NCBI GenBank assembly: GCA_948567375.1
Contig: OX419755.1
Coordinates: forward strand, 873,001-937,000
From: Lunularia cruciata
Lineage: Eukaryota; Streptophyta; Marchantiopsida; Lunulariales; Lunulariaceae
Reading direction: 5' to 3'
DNA: 64,000 nucleotides
The notes beneath the pieces are model-generated. The model was given only the letters and a program-made list of their open reading frames with translations, made no database searches and had not been told where the DNA came from. Shown one piece after another: positions 1-10,437 of this stretch (the stretch's first letter is position 1; each line of letters opens with the position of its first letter). The position numbers and the translations under genes were made by a program.

Positions 1-1109
1 ACGCTAGAGAGTAAGGAGTTGAGCAAGAGTGATACAAAGCTTGAGGTTCAATAGTTGGTGGATAAAGGGTCTGAAGAAGATGATAGGGATTTCCATGCAC
101 AAATTGAACGCCTAGAAGAAGGAGATAATAAGTACATGGAGTTGGCCAAAGTAGACATCTTGGAGGAGAAAGAAGAGGAGCCAAAATTGATGTTTCTATG
201 AGGAGAAATATCAAAAAAAGGTCTGTAGTCTGTACCTACATGACTAAGTGAAGAAAATAAAGAAGAAGATAACTCAGAGGAAATCAGTTTGAAGTTGAGA
301 CCATTGAGACTTTGGGGTAAGGCACCTACTATTGCCTACTAAAGCCAAGGACAAAGAAGATAGAGAAGATGAAGTGGAAGCGCTTATAGGGGTGAAGTAT
401 TTGTCCAAGATCATGTGTCCGTTGCTTTTATAGTTGCAGAATAAGAAGAAGGAAATGTAATGAGATCATCAAGTAAGGAAGTCTTGGAGTTGAAGGACAA
501 GTTAACCCGAGGAGAAGACAAAGCCAAAGTTGGATTGGCGGTACTTTGGAAGCAAAGTTTCAAGAATGTGCAAGAGAGTTTTGAGAAGTGTGGCCTTATT
601 ATGGAGTGTCAAGAAGAAGAATTGAAGGAGCAAAAAATGGCATTCAACAGACTAAAGGTGGAGTTCAATGACACACAAATTGAAGTATTGCATTCTAAGG
701 CCATCAAAGTAGTAATGAAGCAGGAGATGGACAGCTTGTGATTGGTTGCAATAGAGAAAGATCAGGCTTAGCACTGGGAGCTTGTGAGTAGAAATCAAGA
801 AGAAGAAAGATTGAAAGATCTGATGAAAATCATGGAGCCTCAGCTGATTCAATATGCAGAGGAGAAGGAAGCATTGAAATCAAATTTTGAAGAGGAGTTG
901 AAGATATCTCAAAATGAGTTGGAAGAAGAAAGAACTCAAGAGGAGTTAGTTCCAAAGAAGACATCAGACTTAGTAGGAGAGATTGTTAGGAGGTTTAAAA
1001 CATCATACCAAAGTAGAATTAAAGTTGGAGGAAGTGAGATTGCATCAGTTGAATTTGCTTGTGCAAGAGACAAGGAAGAGGAAAGCAAAAGATACCAAAC
1101 TGAACAAAT
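1..1109 (+). pseudogene. LTR-encoded coiled-coil protein (LCP), C-terminal half, in E0 5' LTR
   Basis: This is the middle and coiled-coil part of the LCP frame, with several stops and frame changes. Readable blocks are at 460-741 and 784-1100, rich in E, K, L and Q with heptad-like spacing (for example LEEERTQEELVPKK). The frame is cut at 1109 by element X and resumes at 12015, ending with a stop at 12376-12378. It parallels 33080-34543 closely. The N-terminal half lies before the window. No known family is recognised beyond a coiled coil. It is non-functional as it stands. Confidence 0.7.
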
Positions 1110-1556
1110 TGTCATGCCATTTGTAGCTTTGCATCTAAATTGCTTGGACTCAATAACAATGATAGTAATTAGAGGTATTTTGGCAGTTACTCATGGACTA
1201 CTTTCTAATGGTTAGATTTTGTGTTTTGGGTATTGACTACATGGTGCTGCCCACCGTCACTTGCACCGTTTGCACCATTTGGTGTGCCATTAGCAGGACA
1301 ATTGGTGTGAGACCTAGGTTGAAATCAGGAGTATACCATGGGAGTGTAGCTCCAGAGAGCTCACTTCTCTATTGTTGAACCTTCTAGTTCCTGGCTAGAG
1401 TGGACAAAAAGCTGGCAAGCGTCACTTGGAGTCTCTTAGCTAGAGAAGGTGTGGCTTGACTGTTATCAGTGCCATGTTGTTAGCAAGTTGTTGAGGATCA
1501 AATCAAATACTAATCTGATTTGAGTTGATTCAAGTTGTAAACAATCTGATTATGTC
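1110..1556 (+). repeat. X 5' LTR (block A), truncated at its 3' end
   Basis: This block matches 11490-11934 closely, for example the phrase around TTGGTGTGAGACCTAGGT and the end near TTGATTTGAGTTGATT-type sequence. Unlike the 3' copy it lacks the terminal ~80-bp block B (GTGGCATTTTAGAG to GCATGATA). The 5' LTR has therefore lost its 3' end by deletion, or the LTR boundary differs from my model. Confidence 0.6.
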
Positions 1557-2600
1557 AGATAAGTGAATCAAGGGGAAATTAGATGCAAGAACTACAAGTG
1601 TTGGTGGTATCTCCAAGCTTGGTGGATCATGGTGTCTTGATCAAGTAACTTAGATTTCCCTAAGAGAGATTGTGTGTGGAAGTGCTGGCAAAATTTGGAG
1701 CTAGAGAGAATCAATTTTCAAACAGTTGTTGTGATTTTGAGCTCATGAGGTGAAAGTAGGACCAATTTGTTGCAAGTTAAGCTCAAAAAGTAAATTGAAG
1801 GTGGAGTTGGGAGTAGATCTCATGAATTAGAGATTGGACAAAACCTATTTTTCCAATTTGGCTTGAGTGAAGAGTTAGTGGAGGATTTGGTGGTCAGCTA
1901 ATTTTAGGGACTTTATGTCAGATTTTATGTCAAATTTTATGTCCAATTTTGTGAAGGGTTTATGTCAGATTTTGGCAAGAAGAACTTTAATCCCATTCTT
2001 GGTGATCCTTGTAGCTCAAGAAGTAGATAGGTACTTTGATTATATCAAATGCCAAATGGTGGAAGAGTAAGTCTTGTGTTGATTTATGAGATGGAAGGTT
2101 TTTGTTTATCATTCTTGTGATTGGACCCCCTCCATTCTCTACTTCCTATTTGTGCACCGTGTTTGTGTAAGGTGCACTGAATTTAGATTGTTGGTGCTCT
2201 GATGTGCTCTCGGTAGTGAGGCTGGAGTGATGATAAGTGAGACTATCTTTGTTTCTCTCTAGAGAGGTAGGAAGTGATGACCTACAAATTGTGAGAGGTA
2301 GGTCGTGAGAAGTAGGTACGTATTGTGATGGTAAGTTACAGGTCGCCCTTCCCCTAGTGTAGTTGTATCAATTAGAGTTACATAAGTGGGTAGTGTTTTG
2401 TTAGTGTTGGCACTCAATTGTGCTTGGGTGGTGGTGTTGGCACTTGGTGGGGTATTTGCGGTTTGCGGTTGCAATTTGTGGTTCCAATTTGCAGTTGGCG
2501 GTTTGCAATTACTTTGTCACAATGGAGTTTGTTGGGGATTCCAAAGGAGATAGCCCTACAATACATAGTAGGTTTACTCGGAGTGGTGCTTGGTATTAGC
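1557..2600 (+). other. X leader region, no gene recognised
   Basis: About 1 kb between the X LTR and gag. I see no convincing reading frame. At about 1912-1980 there is a short tandem array with a 15-16 bp unit around TTTTATGTCAGA in three to four diverged copies. No PBS was recognised with confidence just after 1556, consistent with a deletion at that junction. Confidence 0.4.
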
Positions 2601-3422
2601 CTGTATCTTAGGTCCCAATGAAGGAGGAGTTTGACTCTAAGTTGGAGTTTGACACAAAAGCTCGTCCAATTGAGAGTGTACTTGGCATGTCCGCACCGTT
2701 GTTGTGGGACATGGGAAAGATTTATGGGGCCTCCAAATGCCCTAGGTGTTACTTTGGTATAGTGGGTACCATTGAGTTGGATGACTTCATCCAGGAGTTC
2801 AATAGTTAGTGTGATCTGCAGTAGATGCGGAACCTGACTTTGTTCATACACTTCATGGCATGGAAAGGTTGTTTCAGCATTTGGAGGGTCCACCAATGGA
2901 CAATTGCCATGAGTTCAAGAGAGCTCACTCAGAGGAGATTGAGTTATGGAGACAATATTGGTCTCCAAAATATGTCTCTATCACTTCAGGCTTGGTTGCC
3001 AAGAGTAGATTGGTAGTACCCATGATTTCTAGCTCAAGTAGCATTGATGGAGCTAGTGGAGGTGCACTAGCTAGAGATAGTGCTACTACGAGTAGAGGTA
3101 CCGCTATAGGAGGTGGTGTGGTACCAAGGTTTAACCCCATGGTGGAGTTCTTCTAGTGTTTGAGGTAGAACTACCAGGGAATGCGGATTGACAAGTTGAG
3201 GAGCTTGCAAGAGTTCTAGCAAAAGGTTGGAGAGAGCCTATACAAGGCAACCTACACAAGGCAGCCTACACGGCTGATCAATTTCACTTAGGGAGTTACT
3301 GAGGCCCAAGCAGTCGAGTTTTGGTATGGGATACTGGGCAAGGAGTTACGACGTAGAGCTTGTGATGCTATGTTGTTATAGGCTACTTTGCTTACTTTGG
3401 CAGTGGTCTTTGGTTTGGCTGA
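2600..3422 (+). pseudogene. X gag fragment
   Basis: The best-read frame (about 2860-3156) has a serine/glycine/alanine-rich stretch (SSSSSIDGASGG) ending PRFNPMVEFF. After stops, 3174-3420 continues with a helical Gag-like stretch including GVTEAQAVEFWYGILGKEL. The pattern 'EAQAV..WY.IL..EL...' resembles the capsid C-terminal part of plant gypsy Gag proteins as I know them. The frame is cut at 3422 by LTR L2, and the bases after L2 encode RNase H, so the rest of Gag plus protease and RT were lost. The family assignment is by motif only. Confidence 0.5.
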
Positions 3423-3790
3423 TGTGGTGCCCACATTTTTTGTTTTGGTTTGTTTTGTTAAAGTTTTGAAGAAGTATGTTGGTAAAGCCAAAGGAGGGCT
3501 GAATGGGGAAGAAATGTGTGTTTGGCATAAAACCAAAGTCAGCCTCGGGTCAAGTCCAAAGGACTGGGATGGACAAGAGAGAAATACAAAAACAAGGACT
3601 TTGTATTGGGTAGCACAACCTGATCTGAAGAACCTATAATAAACTTCTTTGGGTCTGCAAATCAAGAAAGTACGCAGGAAGAAAGTGACTACTTTGGAAC
3701 CAAGAGGTTCTTGATAGTAACACAAAACAACTTCACAAAATTTGTGACTGGCACGGAGCATGATTAAAGAATGAAGGATCAGCAAAGGAC

Positions 3791-3797
3791 TATAAAA
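3791..3797 (+). promoter_or_regulatory. TATAAAA box P1 upstream of the LTR gene (L2)
   Basis: TATAAAATTGAG lies 368 bp from the LTR start and about 120-160 bp before the LCP start. The same box is found at a near-constant distance (368-412 bp) in L5, L7, L9, L11 and L12, which argues for a conserved promoter. Its function is inferred. Confidence 0.5.
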
Positions 3798-3914
3798 TTG
3801 AGAGTTCTGTGAGGAAGTGCTACAATGTCTATATGCTACCCTATGCTTATTCATAGTCGATCCAAAGGAATGAAAATTTTGAATATGCAAGAAGAGTGGG
3901 TTAGAATCGTAGGT

Positions 3915-6365
3915 ATGATCTTTCACAAGAAGAGAGTGAGGAAACACACAGTGGCTCCAAAAGTGAGTAAGCAGAGTGCAATGATGGGTCTTGCAATGTG
4001 TATATTAGATGTAGTGGCAAGGATCGAGGTCTTGTCAAGACTTTGCATCACATTTTTGGCAAGGAATTGGAATTTTAGTTTTTTAGGTTTCATGGAAAAG
4101 ATGACCAGAAGTGATTACAAGGATGGGCTAAAGCACAAAGGAAAGAGAGGGAATCCATCTCAATGGATAGAGTTGGATTAGAGATTAGTTTTAGGTAGAG
4201 AAGCAAGAGAGGTAGGGGGTTCCACCTTCTATCGAAAGTTTGATGCATCAGAAGAGACTACCAAGGTGAGGAATTTTTTTAATTGACCGTGCACCAAGAA
4301 TAGGTATAAGGTGGATACTTATAGAGACCCATTGTAGAGAGGGATTGTGAGCGCAATGATGGCAATGTGAAAGCCAGAGCAAACCACCTATATCATGATG
4401 CAACAGGCAGTTTTCTTTCATTAGATGCTTGCAGGAGAAGTAGTGGATTGGGCAAAGTATCTGCATCAGCAAATGGGGTAGATGATTACGTGTTGGAGAA
4501 TGGATATCCAACCACACTAGTTTGTACCCTTTGCAGTTCACTTCTACTTTGGGCTGAATTTGCTGACTTCAGAGGAGAGAAATAGAATGCGGTCGCACTT
4601 TCATCTAGATTTGCGCAATGAGGCTGATGCGGATGAATAATATTACATGGAGTGGGTTCAAGAAGGAGATGAATATTACAAGAAGAGTGGAAAGGATAGG
4701 ATTGTAGCAGTTGACATCCCCTTGCCAAGAAAGAGAGATAAACCCAAAGGACTCATTGTGTTAGTATAGCGGTAAAAGATGTAGAAACTTAATCTAAAGG
4801 CAAACTTGATGAAGGTAAAGGACTTGATTCCAAAGGAGGAAGAGGAATCAAAAGGAGAAACCGAGTTGAAGGGAGAAGCTTCAAGAGGAGAAGAAGAATT
4901 CACATTGTGAAGTGAGGAGTCAAGCAATGGCAGTGAAGGCAAGGCTGAGGTTCAACAAACTAGAGGAAGAGTCATGGAAGTAGAGAAGACAAGTCCGGAG
5001 GTGTCCACCATTGAGTGAGGACGTGAGAAGGAAGAAGAAGGTGTCTTGGTGTGTCCAAGAGGTGCCAAAGGGAAGCAAAGTGTTCAAGTAGTAAAAATTA
5101 GACTTTGTAAGATGACCACCAAGGAGGAGGAGAGCTCGGAGGAAGAAACTTTGAAGATACAAAGATTGCATCTTTAGAGTAAGGCGCTAGTGGAGGAGTT
5201 ATCTACAGAAGGTGAAGACATCAGAGCCGATGACAGGAAATATGATGGAGTGGAGTATCTATTGAAGGTAGTATGTCCCTTATTGGTGTTTTTGTAGTAG
5301 AAGAAAGCAGAGATGGCAAGTGGTAACTTGGATGTAAAGGACAAGTTAGTAGTCATGATGAAGTGGACTGTGGAGACCTTGCTGTTGAGAAGTAAGTCAA
5401 TGCGGGTAGAAATGGAAGCCAAAGAACTTTGGGTGGAGGAGATTCTTTGGAGCAAGCACTCAAAAGTGATGAGGGAGGATTTGGTGAAGTGTTAAGAGGA
5501 AGCCAAGGAGAAGGTGGCATTGGTCGACATGCTGAAGGATGAAATTGTTGATGCACAAGTGGAGTTGATACATCTGAAGGTGAGTGTAGCAATGATGGAG
5601 CAAGAACTGGAAAGTCGAAGGAAGAAGGCAACAAATAAAGATCAAGCTTGGCAGTGGGAGTTATTAGAGCATAGTCGGGAGGAAGAGCAATTATGAGGAT
5701 TGCTGAGGGTGGCAAAAGATCAACTCGTGTTGAATCAACAAGAGAAGGAGGTGATGAAGGCTGACTTTGAGGACGACTTGCAAATATATCACAATGAGTT
5801 GGAGGAGGAAAGAAAGAAAGAGAAGGTAGAGCCAATGGTGGAGTTGGATGTAGTGGGAGCAGTTGTAAGCAAGATGAAAGTGTTGCTTAGCACTAAAGTT
5901 GAAGGGAAGTTGGAAGAAGCTAGATTGCATGAGTTGAAGTTGTTAGTGCAGGAGATGAGGAAGAGGAAGGCAAAGGACACGGAGTTGAACAATCTATTGA
6001 TTTGTCTACAAGATCGTGTAGATAGGGAAATGTTAGAGGGAGGAGACAATGTATATCTCAGATTAGATCTTGTTAGAACAAACTTGGATAGAATTTGTAG
6101 TGAGGTAAATTTAGCTAAGAAGTTTGAAGTTGTAGAAGTAGGAGTATAAGTGTCTTTGGATGAGTTACTTGAGACAGTAAAAAGGAATGGGTCAGCAGAT
6201 AATGATGTAGATAGAGTAGATAGGAGTGCCCTTGTACTTCATAGTGAAGAAATGATAGAAATAGAAGAGTTAGGAGTGGAATCAAGTAGACCCAAAGAAG
6301 GAGAAATACTTGAGGGAACATCGGGTTTGGGAGCCAAAGTAGAGATTGACATTGGATCAGATTAG
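3915..6365 (+). pseudogene. LCP gene, nearly full length but broken (L2)
   Basis: The usual start (Met-Ala-Pro-Lys in other copies) is GTG here at 3951; an in-frame ATG lies upstream at 3915. The N-terminal block contains VVARIEVLSRLCITFLARNW, then a region with FYRK and PFAAHFYFGLNLL-type motifs in shifted frames (4200-4600), an acidic linker (4800-5150), a coiled coil (5313-6149) and a C-terminal tail ending DIGSD with a stop at 6363-6365. Several stops and frameshifts interrupt it. The whole frame lies 5' of the TATTTAA box, that is in U3. The protein family is not recognised. Confidence 0.7.
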
Positions 6366-6468
6366 TAACAAATTTAAGATATGAAGAGGTGCATTGTAAT
6401 TTTGGATCTATAGGTTGGTAAAGTTGTTGTAGAAAGATATTTTTGTTAGTCATTGTTGATTACTCTAC

Positions 6469-6475
6469 TATTTAA
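6469..6475 (+). promoter_or_regulatory. TATTTAA box P2, genomic-RNA promoter (L2)
   Basis: CTATTTAAAGGAGGCA is shared by almost every LTR copy. It lies about 675 bp before the LTR end once the 107-bp insertion is discounted. An AATAAA-like signal follows about 55-65 bp downstream in related copies, so this box probably starts the genomic RNA and marks the U3/R boundary. Confidence 0.55.
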
Positions 6476-6812
6476 AGGAGGCATTTGCAGTCTGATGTTG
6501 TTCAATATTCATATTCCTAAGAATAGATAAAGCAAAGTGTTGTGAAGCAATGCTCATTGCTTGAGCTCAATTTTGAGTATCAATTTTGTGTGTGTGTTTG
6601 TGAGTATGTAGAGAAATTCAAAGTGCAAGTCAATGTGTTTTTTGGATGTTGGATTCCACATCCATGATCTTCATTTGGTGTGTTTTATCCTGAGTGAAGT
6701 GCAATCGGAGCAATGCCTTGACAGATCTGAGAGGAATTGTACTGTTGATAGTATTTTTCATTTTTGTGTGCAATGTGAGGTTGATGTGAAGCAATTTTGA
6801 TCAAGGAAGTTG

Positions 6813-6919
6813 ACACCTCCCATGGGTTCCGTCTCGGAAGAGGGTGTCACTCGGGGTTAGAAAAAATTTGCCTGAAATGGACAGGAGCGTCGTGGTTCCT
6901 TGAATTTGACATAAAAAGG
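6813..6919. other. ~107-bp insertion unique to L2
   Basis: All other LTR copies read AAGGAAGTTGTGCCTTC here. L2 has about 107 extra bases between AAGTTG and GTGCCTTC. The insert begins ACACCTCCCATGGG and contains an imperfect inverted pair (gacacctcc / gagggtgtc). It is not seen elsewhere in the window. It could be a small foldback or SINE-like fragment; the ends are approximate by a few bases. Confidence 0.5.
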
Positions 6920-7253
6920 TGTGCCTTCAATGGAGGGATGGAACACAATTCTGAGGCAAAGGAGCCTTTTAGTGAAGTAGCCATATTTGGAAGGATCTGA
7001 ATCATCACAATCAAGATTGTTTGGAAGATTTGAATGAGTTATGATTAAGGAGTGTTAATTCATGACAAGACTACAATCTAGTGCTTGTTACTCTCTTATG
7101 GGTGTGGTTTCTACCTGAGAGATTAAAGACACAACCAAGAAGAACTGATTTGGTTACTTTGCTTTGTATTTGATCATTTTTTACTTGTATCTCTATGGGA
7201 ACAAACTTTACTTACATGATTACCACAAAAGTGATATTTGTTAGGTTGTCACG

Positions 7254-7673
7254 ACATCTGCTCCTATTTTGAGAAGACCAATCAAAGGATGACCATTTCA
7301 GGTTCACACTGATTGGAGTATGTTAGGGCTTGGAGGAGTGTTCATCCAACATGATGATGAGGGGAAGGAGTTTGTGGTGGCCTATGCTAGTCACTCCAAC
7401 AATTCAAAAGAGGCAAAGTATAGTTCATATGAATGAGAGTGCTTGGCAAGAGATTGGGCAATAGCACATTTTTTATGTTACTTATTTGGTAACCCCTTTA
7501 CTCTCATCACTGATCATCAGCCACTAAAGTGGTTGATGGAATCCAACAAGCTATTAGGGAAGTTTGCACAATGGGCTCTGATTTTGTAAAAGTATGATTT
7601 CACGGTTGTTCATAGACCTGGAGTGATGAACCGTGATGTAGATGGGTTGAGTAGAAACCCATGTCTCATCTAG
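7254..7673 (+). pseudogene. X pol: RNase H domain
   Basis: It begins at TSAPILRRP, the usual RT-to-RNase H linker of Ty3/gypsy Pol. RNase H motifs follow: HTDWSMLGLGGVF, AYASHSNNSKEAKY and TDHQPLKWLM, ending VMNRDVDGLSRNP. There is an in-frame stop in place of the glutamate-region codon (YSSYE then stop) and another near 7588. The RT that should precede it is absent because L2 replaces it. The domain is distinct from the main family, whose equivalent reads YVDHYALQHL. Confidence 0.75.
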
Positions 7674-7779
7674 TAGGATCAGACCGGAGCATGTTGGCAT
7701 GGTGACTCAGATGAGGAGATGGTGCTAGGTTGACATGCATCTATCTTTCTGTGTATATTTTATGAGACTTTGGTGGTAT

Positions 7780-8558
7780 CTCTCTTAGCACATATAGGAG
7801 GAGTTATTGAGATCATAGATCCAAAGAGTGAAGATATTGTTATAGTCCAGCGAGACATTCACGATGATATCTTAGTGATGGACTATCTTTGCATGGGTGT
7901 TGTGAATGGCAAAATTGGGGCCAAGGAGAGAGACCGTGTTCTTTAGCAAGCTAGATAGTTCAGATTGGAGAACAAACACCTTTTGCATGTATGGGAAGAT
8001 GGTAGAGTGAGAATAGTACCACTTCCATCTTAGAGACTACAGTTGGTCTGTCATGCTCATGAGGAGCTAGGACATTTTGGAGTGAAGCATACATATAGCT
8101 TACTCCAGAGTCATTATTGGTGGTGCGATTTGCAGACCAATGTGAAGTGGTTTGTTGCCAAGTGTGTGGTTTGTGACCAAGTTAGAGCATCATTCAATGC
8201 TCATATGCAAAAATTACACCCATTACCTATCATGGGATTGGGTTGCCATTGGAGTTTGGGCTTTGATGGACCTTTACCGTTGACCGTGAGACATCATTGG
8301 TATGTTTTGGTAATGGTGGAGCACTTCTCCAAGTGGATTGAGTTGGTGGCACTTCTTGACAAGTCCAAAGAAGGGACAGCTTACTTGTTCTTGGATTGGG
8401 TTCTCAATCATTTTGATGCACCAATTGGGGTTTTGACTGATCAAGGTATAGAGTTCTTGGGGGAGTTTCAAGTCTTGTGTGACAAGGCTTTGATTGATCA
8501 TTGTACTACCTCCCAAGATCATCCTAAGGCAGATGGCTTAGCAAAGAGAGTGATTTAG
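7780..8558 (+). pseudogene. X pol: integrase zinc finger and catalytic core
   Basis: The clearest frame starts near 8043. A zinc-binding HHCC motif is visible (H in CHAHEELGHF, then CVVC), followed by HYWW. The core has a FDGPLPL segment, VMVEHFSKWIEL, VLTDQGIEF (second acidic residue) and DHPKADGLAKRV, where the catalytic glutamate of 'GLAER' has become lysine (codon 8544-8546). A stop follows at about 8556. Upstream, 7780-8040 reads as the integrase N-terminal extension with stops. It belongs to Ty3/gypsy integrases and is inactive. Confidence 0.75.
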
Positions 8559-9136
8559 ACAATGAAGAGAGGATTGCAAAAGTATGGTTTGCAGAGAGGT
8601 CACTTAGGAGATTGGGATCTCCAATTACCTTGGTTGGCCATGAGCTATTGGTTCAGCTGGCAAGCCTCCTTAGCATCCTTTTCTCCTTACTTTCTACACT
8701 ATGGACAAGATCTAGATTTACCTCCAGCCATTTGTTGAGATGCTATTGTAGTCTTAGATTTAGATGATCCCAAATATATGGGTGAGCACATGTTCTCAAT
8801 GGGTAGAGATTTTTCAAAGAATGATGCCCATGGCCTTTGAGAACTTGGCAATTGCTCAGCATAGACATACTTTACATTAAGCTACTATTTGAGAAGGAGG
8901 TTATAGACCCTCAATCCATCAATTTCATCCAAGTGATTGTATATCTACATCAAACAACATCGATGACAATTGATGTTTCAATAGGCCGCACTATCTTGAG
9001 AGTGCGCAAGGTTTTCCATCTAGAGTCCTTGTGTTGGAAGGACATGATGGCATTGTTTTGGAAGGATGTGATGGCATTGTTTTGGAAGGATCATGTGCAG
9101 AATTGTGCGCCATGCTACCTCCCAAACATTGATCGT
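8559..9136 (+). pseudogene. X pol: integrase C-terminal region
   Basis: This continues the integrase after a stop with GDWDLQLPWLAMSYW, then SPYFLHYGQDLDLP (the 'Y.L.YG..P.LP' motif of plant gypsy integrases), then ILRVRKVFHLES and a terminal CAPCYLPNID. A 27-bp direct duplication (about 9038-9090, GGAAGGATGTGATGGCATTG-type) falls inside it. The frame is interrupted at 9136 by LTR L3 and resumes at 11049. The Cys-containing CAPC.LPN.D motif is followed across L3 by the PHD finger. Confidence 0.6.
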
Positions 9137-9877
9137 TGTGGTACCCACATTTTTCATTTTGAAGAAGTGTCTTTCTGAAACCAAATTGAAACCCAATGGA
9201 GAAGAAATGAAACGAAACTTGTGTTTTGATCAGGCTCAAGGAAGTCAACTTTGTATTGGAAGAAGAAGAACTTGGATTGGATCAAGACCCAAAGAAGTTT
9301 ACTTCGTGTCAGAGGAAGAGGAAGAAGGAGGTCAAACGCCAAAGGAGGGTTTCTTTGCATTGGAATGAAGGTTACAATTCAGGAATAATGTGGGGGCCAT
9401 ATCTCAATGACCACAAGTCCAAATCAAGCGTGCTATATCTTGTTGGAAGTGTCTCATTCAGGGCTTTCTGTTGACACAAAAAATTGCAGAGTTTGGAATT
9501 TTATAGAAAAAGTTACAAGCATTTGAAGTTTTGAGAGTAGATGTACATAGTAAGTTGATGTCTTCGGGTTAATGTCTTTAGGTTGATGTCTTCGGGTCTA
9601 TACAATTTCAGACTTCAGACTTTTGAGTTTGGGTTTACATGACTTTGGGTCTAAAGACTTTGCCTCAAGACAAATGTGATTCAATCCGAGGTAATCAAAC
9701 ATTGGATGTAAGAGTCTTTGAGTTAGATATTTGAAGCATCTAAAATAGTTAGGATAAGGAAAGAAGATATTTAGGATACCCATGACTTCCATTTCAGTTC
9801 TGATTGAAGATAAGATAGAATTAGAAGAGAAATAGCAGTAGTGAATGAATACAAAGTGCAAGATCAGACATTAAGTG

Positions 9878-10256
9878 TGTCTTTGGTTAGTTACATGAGA
9901 GATTATGGAAAAGTAGGTTACAAATTGAAGGCGTAGATAGTGTACCGATGCTTTCAATTAAAATTCTTGATAAGGATATAGTAAAATTAGTAAATGAATT
10001 GATAGTAGCAAAGTCTAATGTTGCAAAAGTAGGAATTTAGGTGTCTTTGGACTTGTCATTCAAGAAATTAGAGAAGAGTGGATTGAGAGATAAAGAAGTA
10101 GATGGATTACCCATGACCTTGATTGTAGTTCCTAATGAAGAAGTAGTAGAAATAGTGAAAGACTTGGTAGAATCAGATATACCCAAAGAAGGAGAAGTGA
10201 TAGGAAGATCACTGGGATTGAAAGCCAATGAGGAGGTTGACATCGGATCAGAGTAG
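9878..10256 (+). pseudogene. LCP C-terminal tail, tandemly duplicated (short LTR L3)
   Basis: Two adjacent diverged copies of the LCP tail lie at about 9878-10035 and 10036-10256, each beginning V-S-L and containing a 'VD..P' then 'V..(E/D)..V..VK' pattern. The second ends DIGSE with a stop at 10254-10256. The same duplication is seen in L6 (24842-25227). Long LTRs have only one copy. The N-terminal domain and coiled coil are missing. Confidence 0.6.
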
Positions 10257-10374
10257 TAACAGATTTGAGATCTGAAGAGGTAGATATGAAAAGGTGCATT
10301 GTTGTTTTGGATCTATAGGTAGGAAGAGTTGTTAGAGAATGGTATAGTTGTTAAATAATTGTTGTTTGCTTCCC

Positions 10375-10437
10375 TATTTTAAGGAGGCATTTGCAATCAA
10401 ATGTTGTTTAGTATTCATATTTTTGAAGATAAATAAA
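10375..10437 (+). promoter_or_regulatory. P2 TATA-like box and poly(A) signal of L3
   Basis: TATTTTAAGGAGGCAT (10375-10390) is the L3 version of the conserved TATTTAA box. AATAAA lies at 10432-10437. The close spacing is what an R region requires: transcription start just after the TATA box and a poly(A) signal before the R end. Confidence 0.5.

Larger units (their letters stand above)
3423..7253 (+). mobile_element. L2: giant main-family LTR in X, without target-site duplication
   Basis: It starts TGTGGTGCCCACATTTTTT at 3423 and ends GGTTGTCACG at 7253, the normal LTR ends with one change; 3831 bp, including a ~107-bp extra insertion. The 5-bp flanks are GCTGA and ACATC, so they do not match. 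The left flank is X gag and the right flank is X RNase H, so host sequence is missing between them. The simplest reading is recombination between two LTRs inserted at different places in X, deleting what lay between. It carries a decayed LCP gene, a TATAAAA box at 3791 and TATTTAA at 6469. Confidence 0.8.

Noticed and set aside
3288..3947. 219-codon open frame on the minus strand
   Set aside because: It crosses the junction between X gag and the start of L2 and is antisense to the LTR start. No motif; similar shadows occur opposite other LTRs.
5353..5835. Pro/Ser-rich 160-codon minus-strand frame
   Set aside because: Exact antisense of the LCP coiled coil in L2; its composition is the mirror of Glu/Lys-rich codons.
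8043..8558. Functional X integrase
   Set aside because: The catalytic Glu is Lys (GLAKRV), a stop follows directly, and the first part of the domain is out of frame.
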